NCBI GenBank assembly: GCA_963966185.1
Contig: CAWZYM010000012.1
Location: 128,501-192,500, forward strand
Origin: Rhabditoides inermis
Taxonomy: Eukaryota; Nematoda; Chromadorea; Rhabditida; Rhabditidae
DNA length: 64,000 bases
Direction of reading: 5' to 3'
Both the position numbers and the translations under genes were made by a program. Shown in pieces: positions 49,675 through 62,516 of the stretch. Below the pieces are notes generated by a model. It saw nothing but the letters and a program-made list of their open reading frames with translations, was not told the DNA's origin and made no database searches. How positions within the stretch are numbered: the stretch's first letter is position 1; the number at the start of each line of letters is the position of its first letter.

Positions 49675-49715
49675 CTGAATGTCGTCTGCGGACACATTGG
49701 CGCGCGCACCGATTG

Positions 49716-49753
<38 letters not shown>

Positions 49754-51127
49754 GCCTCTCATATCTAGGCTCTAAGGGGCGAGACAACCTCGTCTGTCGC
49801 CTCGCTCTCATTTTAGTCCTCTCTCTCTCTCTCTCTCTCTCTCGCTCTCTCGCTCGCTCGGTGTCACCTCAAGGCGATAGTAGGGAGTGGAAGACAGAAA
49901 GAGAGAGGGAGAGGGAGAGCTAGTCTTCTTCCATTCAATGCACACATCGATTGTCACCCCTTTCGTGTGGTACGCGTAAGTCGTTGTTCAAAACGTGTAC
50001 CGGTATTCGAAATGGTATAATGAGGGTCGTAATTGCGGTTGGCGGTGGCAGGTAGTGAGAGGTGAAAAGAGAGGAGAGAGATGTGGGTAATGGCTGCGAT
50101 CGAAGGCCGCCGCGTCTTTTCGTCGCACACGTGTGTTCCTTGTTCCGCTTTGTACTGTGCAGTTATCGATCGATTGTTGTGCGTGGGTGGATGAGAGGAG
50201 GGGGCGGGTCAGCGGGGGTCAATCCGTCCGCGGCTGTTTGCGGTTTGTGCAGGTTGCCCCCACGCGCGCGTGCGTGATTCGTGTATATCATTATCGCCGG
50301 AGCGCGCCGAAGCGTGATGAGCCCTAGGAAACTATCGATGTATTGATTGGATGAACTATTATGTTGTGTATATGATTTGCGTTGCATTTTTGTTCAAATG
50401 TGTTTGATCGAGGCAAATATGGCGTGCATGTTTGTTTGGTTGTGTGTGAGTATCGATTTGTGTACTGCATGTGTTTGTGTACTGCCCATATATCCTGGAG
50501 AAGCTTCATTTGCGACGAGGCTTCAACTCGGATCATATGATTTAGATGATTTGCCATTTCTCGGCACTGTGCCGCGCTCGCGCGCGCGTTTGTGTAATCT
50601 GATGCGAAACAGATGGCGCGCCGGTGATTGTGATAGCTGTGATAGCACATTACTCATTCCTATCAGCTAATCAGCTGTACTTGATAGTGATGTTGAGATG
50701 ATATCCGGGAGGTGCTGTGATTCACTGTGGATCGATTCGATTAGGTCTGTGCACACGGGTGCGCTGTGAATATTCCGCCCCTTGATCCCCTTTTTTTTCT
50801 TCAGTCAGGCCCCCGGTTTTTGCGCACTGCTTGATTGCGTTTCGATTGAATCGAGTCGATTTCGTCACATGTTCTAATGTGACGGAGAATCAGTCTGGGA
50901 GAGCCACCTGGATGGCACTGTCTGTCACACCTGTCTATCTACGTTGTTCGCGCGATCCGGGTTGTGTGTACTGTGTTTTGGTGTATTGTATATATTTGAT
51001 TACTTTCAGTGCTTTCCTCTCTCCGCCACCTCGATGCGGTTATAGCCTTTGTGTACCGTCGACTTCTACCTTCATTTGTGCATCTGTCTATATACTATAT
51101 ATTCACTTATCGCCTACGCATCGAAGC
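48507..51127. other. long intergenic region upstream of ADAM10
   Basis: No protein gene recognised. Many GA/CT tracts (48799-48840, 49360-49390, 49485-49525, 49615-49670, 49720-49748, 49818-49850) alternate with moderately GC-rich sequence. The part nearest 51128 is presumably the ADAM10 promoter and 5' UTR; a CTATATACTATATATTC stretch at about 51088 could hold a TATA-like element. Confidence 0.4.
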
Positions 51128-51572
51128 ATGTTGTTGCGGGTCGTTTTGGTGGGCGCCTGCCTGCTACTGCCAGAAGGTGAGCGTTTGTTTCCTGGTTTAT
51201 TGATTGTTTAAACAGCTAACAGTTATCATTGGTTCATTTACTGATGGATTAATTGATCATTGATTGCTTTGCAGTATTGTCGCTGAACAAGTTTGTGGAC
51301 GAGTTTGAGACGTTGAGCTACCGCACTGTGGCGACGGAGCGGCGGAAGCGCGCGTCGAGCCGCTACGGCCAGCCCGTCAACATCCGGTTCAACTCGCACA
51401 ACAGGTGAGAGAGAGGCATGTTCATGGTGTTTGAGTTTTTAGTTATGTTTCGGTATGGTCTTGTGTACTGTTTCTTCTCCTTTTATACTTCATTGGTGGA
51501 TTGATTGATGGGTAACGGGCGGAAACAGGGAAACTCTCATTCTACCAATAACTGTGTGGCTCACCATTCTCA

Positions 51573-51606
<34 letters not shown>

Positions 51607-52826
51607 CCTCAGGACGTTCCACCTCTCCCTCCTCCCTGTCGACGACGTGGACGGTCTGTTCGACTCTGCCCACGTGACTGACGAGAACGGCGCGTGGGTC
51701 GACCTCCAGCCCCATCACTTCCTCTACGAGGGATGGGAGAAGAGTGGGTCGTGTGTTTATTGATTGTTTATTGATTTATTGATTCATTGATTGGCGTGTT
51801 ACTTGTTACGGATATGTATGGGAAGGGGAGAAGAGTGAGTCGTGTTTTGTTTACTTTGTTTGTTTATTGATAATGTATTGACGAGCGAGTGATCGAAATA
51901 CACGGGGGATAATAATGGTTATTGTTTACTTGTTTGTTATTGATTGATTGACGGATGTCCGGGATGAAGTTTGTGTTTGAGCGATTGAGTACACGTACTC
52001 CCCCGTTGTAAATTCGGCACTAGTCCGAAGTGAACTGCTGTTTTTACGCGTGTGAGATAGTGGGGAGCGGAATTTGATCAGCTGTGCTTGAATTATGACG
52101 CTTTTTCGAGATCGCGGCCCCCGAGGGGTCGTGTTTTGTTGTGTTAGCACACTCGACTGTGCGCCGCAACAGTAAACTCTTGCGCGCGCGCTTTAGCTGT
52201 GCGCTCGCAAATAAGAAGTTGACACGGTGAGACGGAAGCGAAACGGGAGAAATTGTGACAGTTGAAAAGGATGCACTGATCGGATCAGTCAGGTGAACCG
52301 TGAACGTATGGATTCATTGTGGGTGGTCTCTGTGTGAATGGAGGGTTGACCTGAATTGAGACTGTATGTGTGTGTGTGAGAGTGTGAGTCGTAGTCTAGT
52401 CGTTTTGTGGCGAGTGATCTCTCTCTCTCTCTCTTTTTCTCTCTCTCTTCCTCCATTCTAAATATGGCTGGGTGATATTTGTGGAACTGGGACGAATGAG
52501 GGAGAGGGAGGGAGGAAGAGAGAGAGGGCGGAAACGATTGGAAAGAGGGAGGAGGTCAAGTGGATTCCTCCACTCGGTTTCATTCATAGCACCTCACTTT
52601 GTTTGGTTCATCGAACGGGGGCTGTGATCAGTTGCTGCTGTGTGTAGGGATGACTAACGATGCGTCACCGCCGAGTCGTGACAGGGATGAGAATACTGAT
52701 GGACTATTGTTTTGGCGCGTGATAGCTCTTTTGTGTGAATCAGTTTACTACGCGATTCTCCATTGAAATGCGATTAAAACTGTTGTTATTGGTAGTGTGA
52801 GAAAGTGGGTGATTTGCATGGGAAGG

Positions 52827-52862
<36 letters not shown>

Positions 52863-53031
52863 GGCGGCGGCGACGGCGGTAGAGAGGACGAGTAATGGGA
52901 TTATCAATTATTTGTGCGTAGGGGAAGGGGGAGCGTGTGTGTGTATATATGTGTGTTCGTCTCGTCCTCGCGAAATATTATTGGTCTGGGTCAAAGAGGG
53001 AGAGGGGGGAATAGATGAATCTGTAAGTGGC

Positions 53032-53077
<46 letters not shown>

Positions 53078-56000
53078 GAGGGAGGGAGGGAAAGAGAGAG
53101 AACGTGCTCTCCTGTGCTCGTTGGCAGGAGTGTGTGTCCTCTCGGTGTCCTCTCGGTGTCATTTGATGTAATTTGTCTTTTTGTGAGGGAGACAGAGAGA
53201 GTGAGAGAACGAGGAATGATCGGAATGGACCATGTAAGAAAGGGAAAAAGGGGGCAGGGAGGAGAGAGTGGAGACAATGGTTCCAAATCATATAAAAGAA
53301 GCTAAAAAGACACAGCGAGTTATTTAGTTGGGTTGCGAACATATGCACATAATTATCACATGTTTCATTGTCGAACCTGGTTCGATTGAGGTAGATAGAG
53401 GGGAGAGAGGGGAAGATTGTTGAGATGAGAAGTGAGAAGTTGTGTGCGTGTAACTGTTGATTATGCAGGCGATCCGAGAAGCATATTCACAGTAGCTTCT
53501 CGGTTGTTTGAGTAACGATAACGATTCCGGATAAACTATTAATTGATTGATATTGAGTTATGATCACAGAACCGGATAAATGTTGAATTGAATTGATATG
53601 CAAATTCGCAGGCGACCCCGGCTCGCGGGTGTACGGCTCGATTCTGGATGGGGTGTTCGACGGACACATCCACTTCAGCGACGGACACAGCTACACGGTC
53701 GACAAGGTGGGAGAGAGGGAGGGAGAGAGAGGGGAGAGGAGAGATGAAGGGAGGGAGGGAGAGGGGGAGGAGAGAGAGAGCGAGAGAGAGGAGAGAGAGG
53801 GAGGGAGAGAGAGCATTTTCAGGCCGCCAAGTACTTTGACGTGGACTCGCGTCCATCGCACTACCACTCGATCATCTACCACGACAAGGACATCAACCAC
53901 CACAAAATGAGAGTCAAGAGGTGAGTTATTGATTTATTATCGATTGAATTTGTATTTTGTGATAGCCTGACCGCCATATCAGGAATGCTGATTGATTTCC
54001 GACATTTTGATTATGTGTTGATTGATGCTGAACAGCTGAGGGGAATGATTGATTATCGATATTTGATTGTATATAGCTGAACAACTTTTGAGGTGATTAT
54101 TGATTGCTTATCGATTGATTCGCAGGGACGCGGATGCGTTTGCGCAGCACGGTTGCGCGCTGGACGAGGAGATGCGGCGGGGGATGGAGCGTGTGCAGCG
54201 GAGCGCCGATGGAGGAGTGGGGGGACGAGGAGGGGGAGCAGGGGGAGAGGACTATGCGACGAATTGGATGACCATGCATGCGTGAGTCTCCCCTTTTTGA
54301 CTTGATTTACTGCCGATATCAAGAATACAACAACGGGGATGAAACACAAAGGAATCTTCAGGCCCTTTTTGATTTGTTTTTATTATTGATTGCTCCGGAA
54401 CTGTTGATGTTATGTGTTATGTGGTTCACAGTTATCTATTGTTGTTGAGCGGTAGCGATTCGTGGAATGTGGAGATGTTTTCAATGACGATGACGATCAT
54501 CTTGCGGTCGTTGTGATGGCATGGGTGTCTATCAATCAATCAATAATCAATCGGTTATCCTGAATATCTGAATGTGACATCAGTCCGACGAGGTTAGTGG
54601 CGGGAAGACTTGATCGATAATCATTCCTGGACCATCAGAGTACCATTATTGACGTGTACAGCTCCCATCAGATGGGTATGTGATGTTTTTTGCCGGTGTG
54701 GGATAGTATAGCGGAAAGCGATTGGCGTGCAGAGTGCAGGAGGCATTGTGTGTGTGTGAGTGGCGGAGGATCCGGTCTGTGAATGCCTCTCCGGCATTTC
54801 TTTTCGCCTCTTCTGGCAGGACTTTCTCTGTCACTTTCACTTGAGGGAAAAGGGGTGAGGGCAGGGATGGGGAGAAAGTGCGTGATTTGATAATTTGTTA
54901 CACCCATACTTTGGACCCATACAGTGGCTTATAATGAAGTAAACTGATTGCCGCCTGAGAATAAACGTGTAAACCTGAACGGCATTGCAGTCGTGAGAAG
55001 CGCTCGACTCGCGACTCGAACGGGCTCTACTCTGTCCGGACGTGTTCCCTCTACATGCAGGCAGACCACAAGCTGTACGAGCATATCAGGCATAAGGAGG
55101 GCAATCGGGACCCGATCAGGTTGGTTCACTACTATTATGTTACTACTATGTTGTTACTTTATGTTACTACTTTATGTCACTACTATGTTGCTTATACTGA
55201 TTGTGATTACGAATCACGTTCCGATCAGGTACGTACTGTGTTTATGGTTTTGTAATCGACCCGGATCGGTTGTGTTCTGATTGATCCGCGTTAGCTATAC
55301 GTTGTTTTGGATGTTTTAGTAATCAATTTCCGGATTACTTATCCTACAGTTACTACACGGACTACTACAATTCCGGATAAACACTTTGGATTTTGGACTT
55401 TAGTAATCAATTTCAGAACTCGCGAGGAGATTGTCTCGCTGTTCTACAACCACATCAAGGCGGTGAACGAGATCTACGAGGGCACCAACTTCAACGGCAT
55501 CAAGGGCCTGCACTTTGTCATCCAGCGGACCAGCGTGAGTATTGATAGGTTATCGATTGATTGATTGATTGATTGATTGATTACTGTTTCCTCTCTGAGC
55601 GTTTCGATATATTAGTTTGATATTGGTGTGTGATTGATTGATTGATTATTGATCGATTTGTTCTAGATCTACACGCCCGATTCGTGCTCGAACGGCAAGG
55701 CGCTGCCCGGACAGGACAACCCGTTTTGCGAGGAAAACGTCGATGTGCGTTATTGATTGATATCGATTGATATCGAATGATTGATTGCCTGATTTTGTAG
55801 GTGAGCAACTTCCTCAACCTGAACAGCCAGCGCAACCACTCGGCGTTCTGTCTCGCCTACGCGCTCACCTTCCGGTGGGTCTTGATTGATTGATTGATGG
55901 TATTGATTGATTGATGCTATCGATTGATTCATGTTATTGATTGATTAACGATATCGATTGATTGACGCTATTGATTGATATTGATTGTGTGTCTTTGCAG

Positions 56001-57374
56001 TGACTTTGTCGGCGGTACTCTGGGTCTCGCGTGGGTCGCCAGTCCGCAATTCAGTGAGTTATTGCATTTCGTTTCTTCTTCAAAATCCAGTCGACACTGT
56101 ATTTGTTAATTTTCTATCACACTATTCAAAACGGTCGATTCAAATTAGTCAATGTGAGTTTGATTTTGTCGTCATATTCAGATATAACGAATCCGGATAA
56201 ACGCTGGATTGAAACGATTGTCTTTGCAGACACCGCGGACGGTATCTGCCACCACACTTTAACCCTGTACTCCTGTATCAAATCAAATCAAATTCAAATC
56301 AAACACTCGGTATCACTATTTCATGATCATATGTTACACCTGTATACCTGGATACATGTATGTCTCACTACCAATGTTTCTGCCAGCACACTTTACACCT
56401 GCACACCTGTATTTACCTGTATGTAAATACCATCTCCTTTCAGACACGGCGGGCGGCATCTGCCAGCTGTTCCAGCGCTACAACGAGGGGACGAGGGGCT
56501 GGGTGTTCCGCTCGCTGAACACGGGCATTGTCACGCTGGTCAACTACGGGAACCGCGTGCCGACCAGGGTGTCGCAGCTGACACTGGCGCACGAGGTGTG
56601 TACCGATATGGGTCTACTTGTTAGTTAGTATGGGAAGAACTGTTGTTTTGGCTCGCGCACGAGGTGGGTGGGGGAGTATATGAGTTGTGGTTTCCGATCG
56701 TTGATAGGGTTATGATGGATAGAGTTGGAGGTGGACTTGTAGTTGGTGGTAGATGTTTACGCTCGCCCATGAGGTGGGTGGGGGGAGTGGGTGGGAGGGT
56801 GGGAGTATGTGTAGGAGTTGTGGCATTGTCACGCTGGTCAACTACGGGAACCGCGTGCCGACCAGGGTGTCGCAGCTGACACTGGCGCACGAGGTGGGTG
56901 GAGGGAAACGGTTTCAATTCAATTCAACATTTATCCGGTATCGCATTATGTGATCATGGGACGGTTTATGTACGTGGTTGTCATTTCCATCGGATAGAGT
57001 TTGGAATGGGTTGGACTTGTAGTTGATTGCAATAGTTGGTCTGTGAGAGGAGGAGACGGATTGGTGAGAGATCATGAGAAGTTTGGAAGTGATGACATAG
57101 TTTGTGGTTTCAGATCGGCCACAACTTTGGCTCGCCGCACGACTTCCCGGCCGAATGCCAGCCCGGCCTTCCCCACGGCAACTTTATCATGTTCGCGTCG
57201 GCCACCTCGGGAGACAAACCCAACAACGCCAAGTTCAGCAGCTGCAGCATTGCCAATATTAGTCAGGTGAGAAGGGGGGAGGGAGAGGAGGGAGGGATTG
57301 ATCTGGACAGGGTTTCCACTACACTGACTTTTCTAGACAGTAGTTATGTGGTTATGAAGATTGTTAGAGAGGGT

Positions 57375-57406
<32 letters not shown>

Positions 57407-58968
57407 GAGAGAGAGAAAGAGAGAAAGAGATAGAGAGGGAGAGATAAAGATGGTGCGTTCAGGTCCTGTCGGTGGTCCTCCAATCTGTCCCGATCGATCC
57501 CACCAAGAATAACGGCCCGATTAATCCGACCATGAAGCGCAACTGCTTCCAGGGTGAGTGGCAGGGATCGATTGTGATTATCGATTAATAGATATTTCAA
57601 TTAAGGGATTACGTATCATTATAGGTATTATTATAGTGGGAGGGTTTATCGATTGATTATCGATTTACAGAGCGCACGTCGGCCTTCTGCGGCAACCAGA
57701 TCCACGAGCCGGGTGAGGAGTGCGACTGCGGCTTCTCGCAGGCGGATTGTGATCAGATGGCCGACAAGTGAGTATTGATTGATTGATTCATATTGAGTGA
57801 CTCATATTATGTTACATTGAAAGTGTATGTGCGTAGTGGTTGATGTTTTTACTTCAAGTGAGTGCGGGTTGTAGTCGTGTATTGAATGATTGTTAGAATC
57901 GCAAACTGTGTTTTGCGATCTATGGCAGATGTTTGCCGCTAAATGATTGAGTCTGAGACATTGGTCACTGCGATCAGATGGCCGGCAAGTGAGTGCGGGA
58001 TGGATTCGTGTTTTGGCTATCATGGTATTATTGTGGCTTGAAAGTTTGAAAGTTTGTATGTGTGTTGGTTGATGTGTTGGGAGGAAGCGGCTCCCGGCCA
58101 AGCGAGAGCTCGCAGTTCTAGTTCCTGACTATAGTTTCTTGGCTATAGTTTCCTGAATAGACTGACTAAGTTCCTGACTAAGACTAAGTTAAGTTTGCCA
58201 AGTAAGACTGTGCGTTACAGGTGCTGCGTGCCGCACGAGACTGGTCGTAGCGGCGGCGGCCCCGGCCCGTGCAAACGTAAGCGGGGCGCGCGCTGCTCGC
58301 CCTCGGAGGGATACTGCTGCAACGGAGAGACGTGCTCGCTGTACGAGGGCCGGGACGAGAGAATGTGCAGAGGGGTGCGTTGACGGGGTTCAGTACAGCC
58401 AAATAGAATCGGGTAGCTTATGTTTGTTATGCGGATTTGTTATTTGAGAGCATGTAGAGGACTCGTCTTGGAATGTCGCATTTGCCACTTGACATTGGGG
58501 ATTTGGGAAGATGGGAAGCTGAAGAGCACTAGTACCGAGATGTAGGGCATAGGCGTTAGCTTGTGATATAATCTATCATATCATATCAGTTAGAACCGAA
58601 CCGGAATCGTTATAATCTGAATATGACACCACATCATGATTGTGGTGTCATATTCAGATTATAACGATTCCGGATCAACGATTTGATTTGATATCATATC
58701 ACTCATTTGCAGGAGTCTGAGTGCTCGTACGCGCAGACGTGCAACGGGCAGTCGGCGCAATGCCCCCTGTCGGAGGCCAAGCCCGACGGCATACCCTGTC
58801 AGGACAGCACGAAGGTACGGGGGGGAGGGAGAGGGGGAGGGAGAGAGAGGAGGTGTGGTACCCGAAGAGGTGGTCACGAGGCTAGGATAGCATGGATAGT
58901 ATAGAAGAGGAGGAGGTCGAGGTATCCATGTCTTGCGGTAGACTGTAGGGATGGTGAAAGTAGGAGAT

Positions 58969-59008
<40 letters not shown>

Positions 59009-59693
59009 TTGGACTCGTTCAGGTGTGCTCTGGCGGCAACTGCAACGGCAGCGTGTGCGAGCAGTTCGGCCTCAAGGACTGCTTCCTGACGGAGGGCAAA
59101 CCGGAGGAGCTGTGCTATCTGGCTTGCTTCAAGGACGGAAGTGAGTCTCTCTCTCTCTCTCTCTCGCTCTCTCTCTCTCTTCTCCCTCCCTCTCTCTCCT
59201 CCCCCCTCTCTCTCCTCTCTCTCCCTCTCTCTCCTCCCCCCTCTCTCTCTTTCCCTCTCTCTCTCTTTCCCTCTCTCTCTCTCTCTATCCCTCTCCCTCT
59301 CCCGTGCCAGCTAATTGGACACTCTCACCTCCCCCCCCCCTTTCAGAATGTGTGTCGACCGTCTCCCTTGCCGAGTTTGCCTCGAATCGCTCGTCTCGCT
59401 TCCAGCAAAAGGACCGCAAGGGGCGGGACGGTCTGTGGCTGCATCCCGGCTCACCCTGCAACAACTACAAGGGCTACTGTGACATTTTCCGAAAGTGCCG
59501 AAGTGTCGACGCGAATGGGCCATTGGCGAGGCTCAAGAATCTCCTGTTTGACAGGAGGTGAGTGGGGAGGGGGGAGGGAGGGAGGGAGAGAATGAGAGCT
59601 TCTCTACCGTGAGCGAACCAGAAAGAGGAGAAAGAAAAGTAGAAGGAGAGAGAGGACAGAAAAGGGTAGAGAGGATACAGAAGGAGAGAGAGA

Positions 59694-59730
<37 letters not shown>

Positions 59731-60663
59731 AGAGAGAGAGACGCCACCCGTTGCAGGACGATCGAGTCGCTGCAGCAGTGGGTGCAGCACAAGTGGTGGG
59801 CGGTGGTGGGCGCGGGGCTGGGCCTGCTCCTGCTCATGGCCCTCTTTGTCAAGTGCTGCGCCGTGCACACGCCCAGCACCAACCCGAACAAGCCGCCCGC
59901 CCTCAACATCTACCACACCTTGACCAGGCCCGGCACGTTGATTGTGAGTGGGGTTGTTGATTCATTTGATATTATGATAATGATTTGATATTATGATAAT
60001 GATCCATTGATTGTGTTTGTTGCAGCGTCAGCGTCGCGCGCGTTCTCGCTCGGCGGCTGGGGGAGGCGGGGATCAGCGAGTGCGGTCGGCGCCCAGCGGG
60101 GGACGGGCGGTGGCGGTGGCAGCCGCCCCGGCAGCAGCAGCAGCAGCAGCCGCGCAGAGACAGCAGGTCCGGCCCTCGGCCCCGCCCCTGCCGAGTGCTC
60201 CGTCAATGCCTCCGATTCCAATGATTCCCAGCACGTCTGCGTCACCGCAGGTGAGAGGGTGGTTTGGTAGGTTAGCGATTAGGGTTACTGTATGAAAAGT
60301 AGATTATCGCGTTTGGTAGTGGTACCGGTACAGTATGAGTTGTAGTATGGGGTTACTGTATGAAAGTAGTAGTTGTGTGATGGTTTTTTTTTAACGGGTT
60401 GGAAGATTATGGGGTTTGATAAGTATGAATGTGAAGTTGTCTCCCATGCTTCATGATAGAGTTTCATGATAGAGCCACGTCTCAGTATGCAAGTTTAGAG
60501 TTGTAGCAAGTATGTGTTTCAGGTGGTAGTTGTGGAGCCGCCGCCGCCGTATTCTGCCGCGGATCCCAGTGTCGCTCTGGGTGGTCCGAAGCGAGGCCAC
60601 CGGAAGAACAAGCGACAGACGGCAGCAGACGCTGGCAAGCCCAAGCCCAAATCGGGCAGGTGA
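51128..60663 (+). CDS. sup-17: ADAM10 / Kuzbanian / SUP-17 metalloprotease
   Basis: Twenty-two phase-consistent exons, about 913 aa: 51128-51176, 51275-51404, 51613-51743, 53612-53706, 53823-53920, 54126-54281, 54991-55119, 55417-55534, 55667-55744, 55801-55874, 56001-56053, 56444-56595, 57114-57266, 57463-57553, 57671-57767, 58221-58374, 58713-58814, 59023-59140, 59347-59557, 59757-59943, 60026-60250, 60523-60663. Order: signal peptide ([13 protein letters not shown]), prodomain with cysteine switch [10 protein letters not shown], furin-type REKR site, catalytic domain with zinc site [12 protein letters not shown] (intron between HE and IGH), disintegrin-like and Cys-rich domains, the ADAM10-type [20 protein letters not shown] segment, a transmembrane helix ([20 protein letters not shown]) and a basic, alanine/proline-rich tail with a PPPPY motif. 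ADAM10 sheds Notch and other membrane proteins at the cell surface. A poly-A signal AATAAA lies at 60974. Prodomain exon 3-4 linkage spans a 1.9-kb intron. Confidence 0.97.
56822..56896 (+). repeat. 75-bp identical copy of ADAM10 exon 12 end plus donor
   Basis: Identical to 56524-56598, covering [24 protein letters not shown] and the GT donor. It lies 298 bp downstream inside intron 12. Two shorter donor copies (GCGCACGAGGTGGG at about 56656; GCCCATGAGGTGGG at about 56766) lie between. Confidence 0.95.
58601..58673. repeat. perfect hairpin (33-bp arms, 7-nt loop) in ADAM10 intron 16
   Basis: 58601-58633 and 58641-58673 are exact reverse complements beginning CCGGAATCGTTATA. Related, imperfect sequences occur at about 7533-7590, 42738-42775 and 56175-56205, all starting with CCGGAATCG or its complement, so this is a dispersed MITE-like family. 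Confidence 0.9.
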
Positions 60664-61448
60664 GAATTGGTTCCCTGACCAGCTCGGATCGGGTTGGTCC
60701 GAGCGAGTCTGACCTCAGCAGCCACGCAGCGCTCAATTGGGTATCAGTTGTATCTATATATGTATGCATCGAGAATCACAATCTGAACACGAGACACGAG
60801 TACCACATTGCACTTGTAAATATGGAGGCGAGGAGTCCTCTTCTTCTTCCTCTCCCTCTCTCGAGATATCGTTCTTTCCCAGTGTTGTTTCCTGCCACAC
60901 ACACAGTCGTTTCCCCCCATTTTTTTACTTTGTCATTTTGATATGTTTTTATGTGTTGATGATGTTTGTCGATAATAAACGAGTTTTATCGTGATGATGT
61001 TACGAACACCGTTGAAAATTCGAAGCGTAAATCGTTCGGAAAGTGTCTTGATGAGCTGATTTCCTGCGAGAAGGAAGAAATGAGGCATACCGACACAAAC
61101 CATAAAATTTATTTATGCAGTTTACAATTCCGAGACATATAAAGAGAAACAGATAGCAAGAGACACACACAATTGCATATATGTTCCTAGAACACTCTTC
61201 TTTCTCTCTGCGCAAATATGATAAAGGTGGCACGGGAAACGAAAAAGATTCGCGCGCGCGCAAAATTGAAACTATTGGAAAGTCGTCGAGACATTTTATA
61301 AGAACTTTTAAAGACGCAGTAGTCGAATCACAAGCTCGTAAGGCTCATAGACTAGGGTGACTAGCGGATATACATAGAGAAACACGATGCCCGTATGAGT
61401 GAATGTTGTGGTGGTAGGAGGAGGGGGCGTGGCCGCGCGGGGCGGGGC
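60664..61448. other. convergent 3' flanks of ADAM10 and PEDS1
   Basis: AATAAA on the plus strand at 60974-60979 probably ends the ADAM10 transcript; AATAAA on the minus strand at 61108-61113 probably ends the PEDS1 transcript. The two signals are only about 130 bp apart. No other gene seen. Confidence 0.6.
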
Positions 61449-61523
61449 CTACTTCAACTTGGTCGCCCACTTGAGGTCGTCCTCGCGAGGTTGCATGCCT
61501 GAAGAGTGATGGTTAGAGAGAGG

Positions 61524-61578
<55 letters not shown>

Positions 61579-62372
61579 AGAAAGAGAGGGACGCACCCGT
61601 GAGCGCCGTGACGACCATCTCAGCGCCCCGCCAGAACCCCAAATAGTCGAGGGGATAGTTGAGCCATCCGGTGGTGATGCAGTAGTTACACGCGTGCGGG
61701 GCAATGTGGTGCACCTGTATAGGTGAGATGGAGACCACCCACGAAGCGCAGAGACCACCCACGGCGATATGATTATGGTGCCTTATACCACTACCATTCA
61801 AACTTGTCAAATCGCAACCAACAAGCCCGCCGTCAAACTATAGTAGCAGTAGCAGTACTAGCGGACCACCCACGAAGCCTACCGTACCTTGTGATGGTGT
61901 CGGGGCAGGATGATGTGCGCCTTCTGCAGCGCCACCACCCACTTGGACAGGCCAAAGTACGTGTGCGACCACTTGTGGATCTGAAATACAGTAATCTGAA
62001 ACGTGAATACAGTAACCCTACAAAGTACCGTATACCGTATTAATCGCAAAAGTGTAATTTACTAATCACACAAGTGCAACGTACTAAGCACAAAAGTGCC
62101 TGCTCGATTAAAGCTCTCCTAACTGTACCAAACTGACGCCTAGGGCAGTCTCACGAAAATCAAAACTACCGTGTCCCACGTATTCAAAGTACCGTAACCC
62201 CCGTACCTGGTTGGTCATTGCCACATAGACGGCGAGGAGGAGGAGGTACCAGTGCACGTGGGTCCACTCGGCCAGTTGAGACTGTGAGTAGCTGCACTGC
62301 TGGTAGAGAGAGTACGCCAGCGGCACGATGCAGATGCCAAAGTTGTCGCCGTTCACCTGGGCAGCTTCATGA

Positions 62373-62425
<53 letters not shown>

Positions 62426-62473
62426 AAGATGGAGAGAGGGAGGAGAGAGAGAGAGAGGGGGAGAGAGGGGGGA

Positions 62474-62516
<43 letters not shown>

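Noticed and set aside
51128..60663. Assignment as ADAM17 (TACE)
   Set aside because: The zinc site [12 protein letters not shown], the [20 protein letters not shown] segment and the membrane-proximal [16 protein letters not shown] region match ADAM10/Kuzbanian/SUP-17; ADAM17 has a different disintegrin and membrane-proximal region.
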